In this document: piece after piece, positions 34,043 through 42,474 of the stretch
Layout: the number at the start of each line of letters is the position of its first letter
Position numbering within the stretch: position 1 is the stretch's first letter
From: Ga0077555 sp964500805
GTDB lineage: Bacteria; Pseudomonadota; Alphaproteobacteria; Rhizobiales; Hyphomicrobiaceae
Length of the DNA: 64,000 nucleotides
Direction: 5' to 3'
NCBI GenBank assembly: GCA_964500805.1
Contig: CAZCQH010000025.1
Location: 1-64,000 of the forward strand
Program-made: the position numbers and the translations under genes
Notes under the pieces: model-generated
Told to the model about the DNA's origin: nothing
Database searches by the model: none
What the model saw: only the letters and a program-made list of their open reading frames with translations

Positions 34043-34990
34043 TCACGTCACCGCCTCGACGGCCTCCAAACGCCCATTCCGCAGCCAGGCGGCGCAGTCT
34101 GGCGGGAGCCGCTCCCGCACGCAGGCCTCATAACGCGCGAGGTCCTCGTCGTTCAAGACACCACGCCACCGGTCGTTCTCGCCCTTGTGAAAGAACCGGG
34201 CAGTCCCGCCGATGAACGCGCGCGCCACCGTCGTCTGCAGCTGGTCGCCAACGCGGCGCATCTCGGCGAAAGTCGCTGCCTCGACGAGCGCCGGCCATAC
34301 GGCCGCAGGTACTTCGATCTCGAGGAAAGCGGCGATGCGGCGCATCTCACCATCGAGATCGCGCTTGAGGTCGCGGTAGTGGACGAACAGCATGTTAGGG
34401 CGGTGACGCTCAGTCCAATAGGTGCGCTCGAACTCGAACCAGGATCCGAACGGACTGCCGTCCTTCTCGCCGGCAACCGCCCCTTGCTCCAACCAGCGCC
34501 GGAAGAAAGCACGCGGCTCTGTCGGCGGCCGCGGATAGGCACGCCTCAGCGTCTCGTCCGCGAGGCCGATCTCGTCCATGGCCGCCAGAATGCGCTCACC
34601 CAGCGCCAAACAATGGTTGTGATACGAGAGGCACGCATCCCGGCCATCGCGCGCCACGTGAATGTATTTCACGGCGTCGTGGAACGGCATCGCATCGAAC
34701 GGCAGGTGAGACTTGAGGAAGCGCCGATGCGGCTGGGCCTCAAGCCGCGCCATGATCGCTTCGGGTGAAGGCTGCAATGGCCGCATGTCCAGCCACGGCG
34801 CAATTTCGGCGATTGGCCGCGGCTCGGGCGATTGAAAGATGAGCAGCGACACGATCTGCTGCATCCAGGTCGTGCCCGACTTTGGGTAGGTCGCAATGAC
34901 GATGTCGCGGCCGCGCGGGCGGTAGTGATTCCAGCGCCGGCTGTCGGCCGTCCAGTTGCGGTAGATGCGAGTTGGCATTCTTGACGACAT
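34043..34990 (-). CDS. PAPS-dependent sulfotransferase
   Basis: A 315-residue cytosolic-type sulfotransferase. IATYPKSGTTWMQQI is the 5'-phosphosulfate loop of PAPS binding, KSHLPFDAMP follows with the catalytic-region His, YIHVARDGRDACLSYHN carries the Arg and Ser for the 3'-phosphate, and FFHKGENDRWRGVL is the C-terminal binding segment. It should transfer sulfate from PAPS to a hydroxyl or amine acceptor that is not evident. No PAPS synthesis gene is nearby. Confidence 0.9.
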   Translation of the reverse strand: MSSRMPTRIYRNWTADSRRWNHYRPRGRDIVIATYPKSGTTWMQQIVSLLIFQSPEPRPIAEIAPWLDMRPLQPSPEAIMARLEAQPHRRFLKSHLPFDAMPFHDAVKYIHVARDGRDACLSYHNHCLALGERILAAMDEIGLADETLRRAYPRPPTEPRAFFRRWLEQGAVAGEKDGSPFGSWFEFERTYWTERHRPNMLFVHYRDLKRDLDGEMRRIAAFLEIEVPAAVWPALVEAATFAEMRRVGDQLQTTVARAFIGGTARFFHKGENDRWRGVLNDEDLARYEACVRERLPPDCAAWLRNGRLEAVEAVT

Positions 34991-35095
34991 GGAGTTGTCC
35001 CGAATTGCAGCATCGAGCCGGCATGGTCAGCGCGAAGCAGCCACGTGTCCAGCGACTAATGGAGCAGATGGGCGCGTTGGCAACCCGACGCGCCG

Positions 35096-36082
35096 CTAGT
35101 CCTTTCGCCCGATGCCGAGTGCTTCGATCACCGGCTTCATGCTTTGCCCGATCTCCTCCATCCCGCGGCGATAGTTCTCGCCGTTCTGATAGCGATGGAT
35201 GAAATCGTACTTCGCGAGCAGCGATTGCACATGTGGCGTTTCCGCTGCTTTCTTGAAGGCGTCGTGAAGGCGCGCGACGGCCGCCGGCTCCATGCCCTTC
35301 GGGCCAAGCAAGCCGAAGGGGACCTCGATGTCGAACGGCACGCCGCTTTCGCGCAGGGTCGGCACGTTCGGAAAGCTCGGGTGCCGCGTTGCGGTCCACA
35401 TATTGAGCAGCCGCATTTGGCCGGCTTCAACCTGCGGCTTCCACTCGGTGCCCGAGGCCATCAGCATGACGTGATCGCCGAGCACTGCCGGAATGATTGC
35501 CATGGCGCCGGTATGCGGGACATGCGTGAACGACAAGCCAAGATGCCGAGCGATGCGCTCCATGCCGAGATGGACATTGGTGCCGGCCCCCGGGGTGCCG
35601 AAGGTCACCTTGCCGGGATTGGCCTTGGCGAATTCCACGAGATCGGACCAGACCGCGAATGGCGAGTCCTTTTTGACGGCAAGGCCGACAGGGAACGTCG
35701 CGACCTGCATGATGTAGGTGAAATCGCGCATCGGATCAAAGGCGACCTTCTGCATCTGCGGCACCAGCACCAGCGTGCTGACGGCGTTCCCGATCGTGTA
35801 GCCGTCAGGCTTTGCAGCGAGCAGACTTGCGGCGGCAATCGTCGCCGCGGCACCCGGTTTGTTGTCGACGGCGATCGGCTGGCCCAGGTCCTTGGCGGCG
35901 ATCTCGGTCATGGCGCGAATGATCAGATCTTGCGGCGATCCCGGTGCAAACGACGCATAGAATGAGATCGGCCGTGAGGGAAAGTCGCTCGCCAACGCGA
36001 GGCCCGATGGGACAGCAGCAGCGGAAGTGGCGAGAGCCGAGCCGAGGAAATGACGTCGCGTGAAAGACTGGATCGAATGCAT
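35096..36082 (-). CDS. Bug/TctC-family periplasmic binding protein
   Basis: A 328-residue tripartite tricarboxylate transporter receptor. The N-terminus FTRRHFLGSALATSAAAV has twin Arg followed by a hydrophobic stretch, a probable Tat signal. Mature sequence features FPSRPISFYASFAPGSPQDLI, IAVDNKPGAAATIAA and VTFGTPGAGTNVHL are the Bug-fold substrate loops. No TctA or TctB membrane genes are adjacent, so it is an orphan receptor, as is usual in bacteria with expanded Bug families. Ligand unknown, probably a carboxylate. Confidence 0.9.
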   Translation of the reverse strand: MHSIQSFTRRHFLGSALATSAAAVPSGLALASDFPSRPISFYASFAPGSPQDLIIRAMTEIAAKDLGQPIAVDNKPGAAATIAAASLLAAKPDGYTIGNAVSTLVLVPQMQKVAFDPMRDFTYIMQVATFPVGLAVKKDSPFAVWSDLVEFAKANPGKVTFGTPGAGTNVHLGMERIARHLGLSFTHVPHTGAMAIIPAVLGDHVMLMASGTEWKPQVEAGQMRLLNMWTATRHPSFPNVPTLRESGVPFDIEVPFGLLGPKGMEPAAVARLHDAFKKAAETPHVQSLLAKYDFIHRYQNGENYRRGMEEIGQSMKPVIEALGIGRKD

Positions 36083-36108
36083 GAGGCAACTCCTGTGAAG
36101 TATGACTG

Positions 36109-37092
36109 GTGCAGTGTGCGGCGAAATATGCGGCAGTGTATCAGCCGGAACTCACCACCGGAACGCTGCTGTCGCCGGCACCAGCCGCCGCCAATCCCCA
36201 CTCCTCCGCCGCGCGTAATTGGCCGCTGCTTGCCCGCTTCATCGAACGGGAGGCAGTGTTGGCGGAGCGCGCAGCTCGCAAGCCTTGGACTCACTTTCTC
36301 TACGAATTCGTGCGCTTCGGCGTGAAGCAGGCGTGGGCATGCCTCTTTGCCGGATTGATGGTGACGCTGCTCATCGTTACCCATTTCTTCTATCCAAAAG
36401 GCGCCTGGCTCGCGCGCTACGACTTCCTCGTCATTGCCGCCGTGGCGATCCAGATTGCGATGCTCGTCTGCAGGCTCGAGACGTGGGAGGAGGCAAAAGT
36501 CATCCTCATTTTTCACGTCGTCGGCACCATCATGGAGCTCTTCAAGACGTGGAAAGGCTCGTGGATCTATCCGGAGCCGAGTGTGCTCCGGATCGGCGGC
36601 GTGCCGCTCTTCACGGGCTTCATGTATGCCGCGGTCGGCTCGTTCATGGCGCGCTGCTGGCGGCTCTTCGACTTCGAGTTCACACGCCATCCGCCGCTCT
36701 GGGCGCTCGCGCTCCTCTCGGTCGCGATCTACGCGAATTTCTTCACCCACCACTACGTGATGGACATGCGCTACGTGCTCTTCGCCGCTGCCGCGCTGCT
36801 GATGGGGCCGGCGACGATCCACTACCGCATCTGGGAGAAGCACCGGCCGATGCCGATGCTGCTCGCCGCCCTCTTCACCGCGTTCTTCATCTGGGTGGCG
36901 GAGAACGTCGGCACTTTTACAGCGGCCTGGGTGTACCCGAACCAGAAGCACGGCTGGTCGATGGTGTCGCTGGCCAAGCTCGGGTCGTGGTTCCTGCTGA
37001 TGATCCTGAGCTACACGATGGTTGCGATGATCAACGGCGTGGTCGAGCGGCAAGGCAGGCAAGCCGGGCGGCACGAAACCCGCAGGGTGTGA
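36109..37092 (+). CDS. DUF817 integral membrane protein
   Basis: A 327-residue protein with about eight hydrophobic segments after an N-terminal region of some 70 residues. The conserved DUF817 stretches are FLYEFVRFGVKQAWAC, VGTIMELFKTWKGSW and NVGTFTAAWVYPNQKHGW. Family function is unknown. The start used is GTG at 36109, close to the divergent Bug gene; a later start in the N-terminal region is possible, since the first 30 residues are low complexity. Confidence 0.85.
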   Translation: MQCAAKYAAVYQPELTTGTLLSPAPAAANPHSSAARNWPLLARFIEREAVLAERAARKPWTHFLYEFVRFGVKQAWACLFAGLMVTLLIVTHFFYPKGAWLARYDFLVIAAVAIQIAMLVCRLETWEEAKVILIFHVVGTIMELFKTWKGSWIYPEPSVLRIGGVPLFTGFMYAAVGSFMARCWRLFDFEFTRHPPLWALALLSVAIYANFFTHHYVMDMRYVLFAAAALLMGPATIHYRIWEKHRPMPMLLAALFTAFFIWVAENVGTFTAAWVYPNQKHGWSMVSLAKLGSWFLLMILSYTMVAMINGVVERQGRQAGRHETRRV

Positions 37093-37147
37093 AACCAATC
37101 TCGGCGTCGCTCGTTTAACAGGGCGGGGCCCGCCGGGAGTGACGACG

Positions 37148-37618
37148 ATGGAAGATGTGCATATCAGATCCGCGGCGGCGATCGTGTACCAACCGATCTA
37201 CCCCATGCTGGCAATGGTTCCGCTCGCTTTTTTCACGATGGCCCTGGTGTTGGACATCGCCTATTGGTCGACCTCCAACCTGACCTGGAAGCATTTCGCT
37301 GAATGGCTGCTGCTCGCCGGACTGATCACCGGAGCCATCGCTGGCATTGCTGGTGCCGTCGAGCTGCTGCCCCGCCGCGAGGTCGGCATCCAACCGTTGC
37401 CCTGGCCGCACGCGATCGGGATCGCCCTGGTTCTCATCCTCGGCATCCTGAACAGTCTGATTCACGCGCGTGATGGCTGGACTGGCGTCGTTCCATGGGG
37501 CCTCACGCTGTCGGTCATGACCGTTCTGGTGGCACTGGTCACGACGTGGCTCAACCGCGAGGTGATCTATCGCCACAGCGCGCCCGTCACCAGCACGGGA
37601 GTGATCCACAATGCGTAA
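37148..37618 (+). CDS. DUF2231 membrane protein
   Basis: A 156-residue protein with four membrane segments. VYQPIYPMLAMVPLAFFTMALVLDI and YWSTSNLTWKHFAEWLLLAGLITG match DUF2231. ATG at 37148 is preferred because GGGAG lies eight to nine bases upstream; a GTG at 37139 is the outer limit. Its stop overlaps the start of the next gene by eight bases. DUF2231 proteins are common partners of sorbosone dehydrogenase-like proteins and may anchor or pass electrons for them. Confidence 0.85.
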   Translation: MEDVHIRSAAAIVYQPIYPMLAMVPLAFFTMALVLDIAYWSTSNLTWKHFAEWLLLAGLITGAIAGIAGAVELLPRREVGIQPLPWPHAIGIALVLILGILNSLIHARDGWTGVVPWGLTLSVMTVLVALVTTWLNREVIYRHSAPVTSTGVIHNA

Positions 37619-39149
37619 CTGCCGCCGAGCTGTCGTGATTGGAAGCTGCCTAGCGCTCATCTCACTTTCTGGATGCGGCAACGAAATGAGCAACTTCGAT
37701 ATCTCTCAGCAGATCGGCCCCAATCCGGTGCTGCCCGAGCCCAACGAGGATCTGCTTCCTGATCTCAAAGTTGCCACCGTGGTTGGCTGGCCCGACGGAG
37801 TCACGCCGACTGTGCCCAATGGCCTCGTGATCAGCGCCTATGCCAAGGACTTGGCCAATCCCCGCACGGTACATACCTTGCCCAACGGCGACGTCCTGGT
37901 GGTGCAGTCGCGTGCGCCCGAAGGCAAGCCCCTCGAACGTCCCAAGGACTATATCCGTGGCTGGATCATGTCGTGGGCACGCGGCGGCGGGGAACAGAAG
38001 AAATCCAACCTCATCACGCTTCTCCGCGATGCGAACCGCGATGGGACCGTCGATGCACGCCATGATTTGCTGACGGATCTCAATTCGCCCTTCGGCGTCG
38101 CATGGATCGACGACACGCTCTATGTGGCGGCGGCCGACGCCATTCTCGCGTATCCCTATCAGCTCGGCCAGACCTCCATCACCGCCGCTCCGCGCGTGCT
38201 GACGCCGCTGCCCGGCGGCCCGATCAATCATCACTGGACCAAGGACTTGGCACTGAGCCCCGACGGGCGCTTCCTGTACGCATCGGTCGGCTCCAATTCC
38301 AACGCCGCGGAGCGCGGGCTCGAAGCGGAAAAGGGCCGCGCTGCGATCTGGCAAGTTGACCGGCAGACGGGCGCAGCCCGGGTATTCGCATCCGGACTGC
38401 GCAATCCGAACGGCTTGACCTTCCACCCCAGGACCGGCGTGCTGTGGACCGTGGTGAACGAGCGGGACGAGCTCGGCCCAAATCTCGTGCCCGACTATCT
38501 GACGTCGGTCAGGGAGGGTGGCTTCTATGGCTGGCCGTGGAGCTATTTCGGCAATCACGTTGACCCGCGGATTCATCCACCTCGCCCGGACCTCGTGAAG
38601 CAGGCCATTGTGCCTGACTACGCATTATCGAGCCACGTCGCAGCACTCGGGCTCACGTTCACGATGGACTCGGCAATGCCTCCGGCGTTTGCCAATGGCG
38701 CTTTTATTGGCGAGCACGGCAGCTGGAATCGCACGGCTTTCAACGGCTACAGGGTCACCTACGTGCCGTTCGCGAACGGCATGCCAGCCGGCAAGGCGCA
38801 GAACGTCGTCACCGGTTTCCTGGACGGCGACCGCGCGCGCGGCCGCCCAGTCGGCGTCGCGATCGACGGCACCGGCGCGCTGATCATTGCCGATGATTCC
38901 GGCAATACCGTCTGGCGCGTCGCGGCCGCGAATGGCGCCATCACACCGCAGCCCATCGGCACCGACCGGGTGGCCGGCAGAATAGCAACGGATGGATCGC
39001 CGCAGGCGCAGATCACGGGCTCGACCACACCCGCTGCCGGTAGTCCCCCGGTAGCGCCGCCCCAAACCGAGATTGCACCCGCAACCCTGCCCCAAGGCGC
39101 AGTAGAACAGCCCAAAAGCGGTATCGAGGAGCGGCCAACCGGCCGATGA
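37611..39149 (+). CDS. PQQ-type sorbosone/glucose dehydrogenase-like lipoprotein
   Basis: A 512-residue six-bladed beta-propeller of the L-sorbosone dehydrogenase/GdhB family. The lipobox is LISLSGC, so the protein is an envelope lipoprotein. Propeller features include LPNGDVLVVQSR, DLALSPDGRFLYASVGSNSN, ASGLRNPNGLTFHP and FIGEHGSWNR with the His often used by the quinone site. Residues after about 465 are Pro/Ala-rich linker. It should oxidise an aldose or similar substrate in the periplasm. Translation is coupled to the DUF2231 gene. Confidence 0.88.
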   Translation: MRNCRRAVVIGSCLALISLSGCGNEMSNFDISQQIGPNPVLPEPNEDLLPDLKVATVVGWPDGVTPTVPNGLVISAYAKDLANPRTVHTLPNGDVLVVQSRAPEGKPLERPKDYIRGWIMSWARGGGEQKKSNLITLLRDANRDGTVDARHDLLTDLNSPFGVAWIDDTLYVAAADAILAYPYQLGQTSITAAPRVLTPLPGGPINHHWTKDLALSPDGRFLYASVGSNSNAAERGLEAEKGRAAIWQVDRQTGAARVFASGLRNPNGLTFHPRTGVLWTVVNERDELGPNLVPDYLTSVREGGFYGWPWSYFGNHVDPRIHPPRPDLVKQAIVPDYALSSHVAALGLTFTMDSAMPPAFANGAFIGEHGSWNRTAFNGYRVTYVPFANGMPAGKAQNVVTGFLDGDRARGRPVGVAIDGTGALIIADDSGNTVWRVAAANGAITPQPIGTDRVAGRIATDGSPQAQITGSTTPAAGSPPVAPPQTEIAPATLPQGAVEQPKSGIEERPTGR

Positions 39150-39632
39150 CGCCGCTCCGAAGCCTCCAATTGGAGGTCTTGGCAGCCTGCTTTTGCCTCG
39201 GCGGCGTGCCACCGCGTCACGGTTATCAAATCGTTAACAGACTAGATAAAATTCGATCTTCGCGCTGGCGCATTCTGAGGGGCGCTGGACGCGTGGTCGC
39301 CAAAGTGGCTACCCCCTCCCGGCCCCCCTCCGTCACCCAGCTGAATTTTGATGACAACCCATGACGATTGCCATCGGAATTGGCACCCATCGCTTGCAGG
39401 GCCGGCAAGCCCCGTGTTGCAGGTGCGAGACCGCGTATTTCATCCCGGCAGCGCTCTGACGGTCGTTCAATTACCAAGCCCGGAGGCTGGATCAGCAGCA
39501 AATTTTACGTTGAGATTGGGTCTGATTGGGACCTTGGGTCCGGTGATAGGACGGGCTGACGCGAGCCGCACGCAGCGGCCGGCCAGCGACTACTGCCCAC
39601 AGCCAATCCCGCGAACCCGCACGCGAGCCCAA
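39150..39632. other. Intergenic region holding dispersed repeat copy B
   Basis: About 480 bases between the sorbosone dehydrogenase gene and the helicase promoter region. Apart from repeat copy B (39226-39471) I see no gene. The base composition of the repeat's ends (AT-rich TTAACGATTT) stands out from the surrounding GC-rich DNA. Confidence 0.55.
39226..39471 (-). repeat. Dispersed ~250-base repeat, copy B
   Basis: Reverse-complement partner of 21141-21389. The open frame on the - strand runs from an ATG at 39501 to a stop at 39226 (91 residues). The aligned part keeps the reading frame for more than 80 codons with no gap. The two copies are about 18 kb apart in inverted orientation. Confidence 0.6.
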
Positions 39633-39659
39633 TTGCCGGACCCGGCCGCGTGCTATAGT
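39633..39659 (+). promoter_or_regulatory. Candidate housekeeping promoter of the helicase gene
   Basis: TTGCCG (39633-39638) and TATAGT (39654-39659) with 15 bases between. A transcript from here would start near 39666, which favours the ATG at 39692 for the helicase. Spacing is shorter than ideal. Confidence 0.3.
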
Positions 39660-39691
39660 TGCAGGTGATGCCCACGAATCGAAAACATTCC

Positions 39692-42301
39692 ATGAACCCG
39701 CCCCAGGGCGGCCTGTTCGACCTCGGTGGCGACAATGCTCCTCTGGAGCTGCCCGAAGCACAGGAAAAGCGCTCCCCGGAGCTCTCTCAGGGGGAAGCGA
39801 CGCCGGCTGCCGGCAATGCCGAAACCGCGGCCCGAAAAAACAGCACAGGCCCCGCCGCCGGCCCGGATACAGCCGACGACATCCCCTTCGACCTGCCTGA
39901 AGCACCCCGCCCGGCCTTTGCCCGCACGGAGCCGCCGGGAGAGGCGCGCGTTACCCCGATCACGCCCGCTCCTCCGCCGCCACCCAAACGCTCAATCTCG
40001 CAGCGCGCAATGGCGGCGGCACCGACGCCCTATCTTGAAGGCCTCAACCCAGAACAGCGGCGCGCCGTCGAGACGCTCGACGGCCCCGTGCTGGTGCTCG
40101 CGGGCGCCGGCACCGGCAAGACGCGTGTCCTCACCACGCGCATCGCGCACATCCTTGCGACGCGCCGCGCCTTCCCGAGCCAGGTGCTCGCCGTCACCTT
40201 CACCAACAAGGCCGCACGCGAGATGAAGGACCGCATCGGCGGCCTGATCGGCGGCGTGGTGGAGGGCATGCCGTGGCTCGGTACGTTCCATTCCATCGGC
40301 GTCAAGATCCTGCGCCGCCACTACGAGCTTGTCGGGCTCAAGTCCGGTTTCACCATCCTCGACACCGACGACCAGATCCGCCTGCTGAAACAGGTCATCG
40401 AAGCCGAGAACCTCGACAAGGACCGTTGGCCGGCGCGCCAGCTCGCAGGCCTCATCGACAGCTGGAAGAACCGCGGTCTCACACCCAAGAAGGTGCCGAA
40501 TGGCGAGAGCTTCGCCTTCGCCAACGGCCAAGGCGCCAAGCTCTACGCGGCCTATCAGCAGCGCCTCAAGGACCTCAATGCGGTCGACTTTGGCGATCTG
40601 CTCCTGGAAAACATCCGCCTGTTCACCGAACATCCGGATGTGCTCGCCGACTATCACGCGCGCTTCCGCTTCATTCTGGTCGACGAGTACCAGGACACCA
40701 ACATCGCACAGTACCTTTGGCTGCGCCTCCTCGCTCAAGGCGTGCCGAACGTCTGCTGCGTGGGAGATGAAGATCAATCGGTCTATGGGTGGCGTGGCGC
40801 GGAAGTCGGCAACATTCTCAACTTCGAAAAGGACTTCCCCGGCGCGACGGTGATCCGGCTCGAACGCAACTATCGCTCGACGGGGCATATCCTCGGGGCG
40901 GCCTCGGGGCTCATCGCGAAGAACGCCAGCCGCCTCGGCAAGACGCTTTTCACGGACGGCGACAGCGGCCTCAAGGTTGCCGTGCTTGGTGTCTGGGACG
41001 ACGAGGAGGAGGCGCGCACCATCGGCGAGGCGATCGAAGCGCTCAAGAAAAAGGGCCACAAGCTCAACCAGATCGCAGTGCTGGTCCGCGCCTCGTTTCA
41101 GATGCGCGTCGTCGAAGACCGGTTCATCACGCTGGCGCTGCCCTATCGCGTGATCGGCGGCCCGCGCTTCTACGAGCGTCAGGAAATCAAGGACGCTGTC
41201 GCCTATCTCGACGTCACGCTCAATCCGGCGAACGACCTGAAGTTCGAGCGCATCGTCAACGTGCCGAAGCGCGGCATCGGCGATACCACGGTGAAACGCA
41301 TCCACGAGCTCGCGCGCGCGCAAAGCGTGCCGATGTTCGATGCCAGCCGGCACATGATCGAAACCGACGAGCTGCCGGGCAAGGCGAGAAAGGCGCTCTC
41401 CGATCTCATCCGCCTCTTCGACCGCTGGCGCACGCAGGTGCCGCAGATGAAGCACACCGAGCTCGCCGAGCTGATCCTCGACGAGTCCGGCTATACGGCC
41501 ATGTGGCAGGCGGACAAGAGCCCGCAGGCGCATTCGCGCCTCGAGAACCTGAAGGAGCTCGTGCGCTTCATGCACGAGTTCGAGAGCCTGCCCGGTTTCC
41601 TCGAGCACGTGTCGCTCGTAATGGACGCGGAAGCCGGCAACGACGGCGATCGCGTCTCGCTGATGACGCTGCACGCGGCCAAGGGGCTCGAGTTCGACAC
41701 GGTATTTCTCCCCGGCTGGGAGGAAGGCCTGTTCCCGCACCAGCGCTCGCTGGACGAATCGGGGCTCGCGGGATTGGAGGAGGAGCGCCGTCTCGCCTAT
41801 GTGGGCATCACGCGGGCGCGGAAGTCGGCGCGGATTTCGTTCGCCAAAAACCGCAGGAGCCGCGGCCTCTATCAGTCGGCGAGCCCGTCGCGCTTCGTTG
41901 ACGAGCTGCCCGAGGAACACATCGACGTCATCGAGGCGAAGAGCCCGTTCGGCGGCGCCTATGCCCAGTTCGGGCGCGCCAACCCCTACGGCCCCAGCCG
42001 CTTCGACGACCAGCCGATGCCGTTCAAATCGACCTACGACACGCCCGGCTGGCAGCGCGCCCAGCAGGCGTGGACGTCTGACGCCAAGTCAGGCAAGAAG
42101 CGCTCGTCGGGCCCGATCACCATCGACGCCGAGTTCACCGCCTCATCGACAGTGGATTCGGGCTATGCGGCCGGCGATCGCGTCACCCACCAGAAGTTCG
42201 GCCCCGGCACCGTCACCCACGTCGACGGCATGAAGCTCACCATCGAGTTCGACAGCGGCGACACCAAGCGCGTGGTCGCGACGTATGTGGAGCGGGTGTA
42301 G
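39692..42301 (+). CDS. uvrD: UvrD/PcrA-type ATP-dependent DNA helicase
   Basis: An 869-residue superfamily 1A helicase. After a disordered Pro/Ala-rich N-terminus of about 110 residues come LNPEQRRAVETLDGP, Walker A AGAGTGKTR, VTFTNKAAREM, DEYQDTN, VGDEDQSVYGWRGA, ERNYRSTG and VSLMTLHAAKGLEFDTVF. The C-terminal VTHQKFGPGTVTHVDGMKL is the Tudor-like RNA polymerase-binding domain of PcrA/UvrD. It works in nucleotide excision and mismatch repair. ATG at 39668 is an alternative start. Monocistronic. Confidence 0.93.
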   Translation: MNPPQGGLFDLGGDNAPLELPEAQEKRSPELSQGEATPAAGNAETAARKNSTGPAAGPDTADDIPFDLPEAPRPAFARTEPPGEARVTPITPAPPPPPKRSISQRAMAAAPTPYLEGLNPEQRRAVETLDGPVLVLAGAGTGKTRVLTTRIAHILATRRAFPSQVLAVTFTNKAAREMKDRIGGLIGGVVEGMPWLGTFHSIGVKILRRHYELVGLKSGFTILDTDDQIRLLKQVIEAENLDKDRWPARQLAGLIDSWKNRGLTPKKVPNGESFAFANGQGAKLYAAYQQRLKDLNAVDFGDLLLENIRLFTEHPDVLADYHARFRFILVDEYQDTNIAQYLWLRLLAQGVPNVCCVGDEDQSVYGWRGAEVGNILNFEKDFPGATVIRLERNYRSTGHILGAASGLIAKNASRLGKTLFTDGDSGLKVAVLGVWDDEEEARTIGEAIEALKKKGHKLNQIAVLVRASFQMRVVEDRFITLALPYRVIGGPRFYERQEIKDAVAYLDVTLNPANDLKFERIVNVPKRGIGDTTVKRIHELARAQSVPMFDASRHMIETDELPGKARKALSDLIRLFDRWRTQVPQMKHTELAELILDESGYTAMWQADKSPQAHSRLENLKELVRFMHEFESLPGFLEHVSLVMDAEAGNDGDRVSLMTLHAAKGLEFDTVFLPGWEEGLFPHQRSLDESGLAGLEEERRLAYVGITRARKSARISFAKNRRSRGLYQSASPSRFVDELPEEHIDVIEAKSPFGGAYAQFGRANPYGPSRFDDQPMPFKSTYDTPGWQRAQQAWTSDAKSGKKRSSGPITIDAEFTASSTVDSGYAAGDRVTHQKFGPGTVTHVDGMKLTIEFDSGDTKRVVATYVERV

Positions 42302-42474
42302 CGCTCGGCCCTTGCCCGTTGCCGGCAGCGGCAACGGAATAGTGGCTCAGCCGCCACCGCACACTTCAGTTTGCAATGGACTTTCGCCGTCGCCGCGGCG
42401 CATGCTGGCGGCTCGATTCATGACCGCGCATCGGGCCGATCCCGGGCGGCACGCTGGGACAGAGCCTTCACGCC

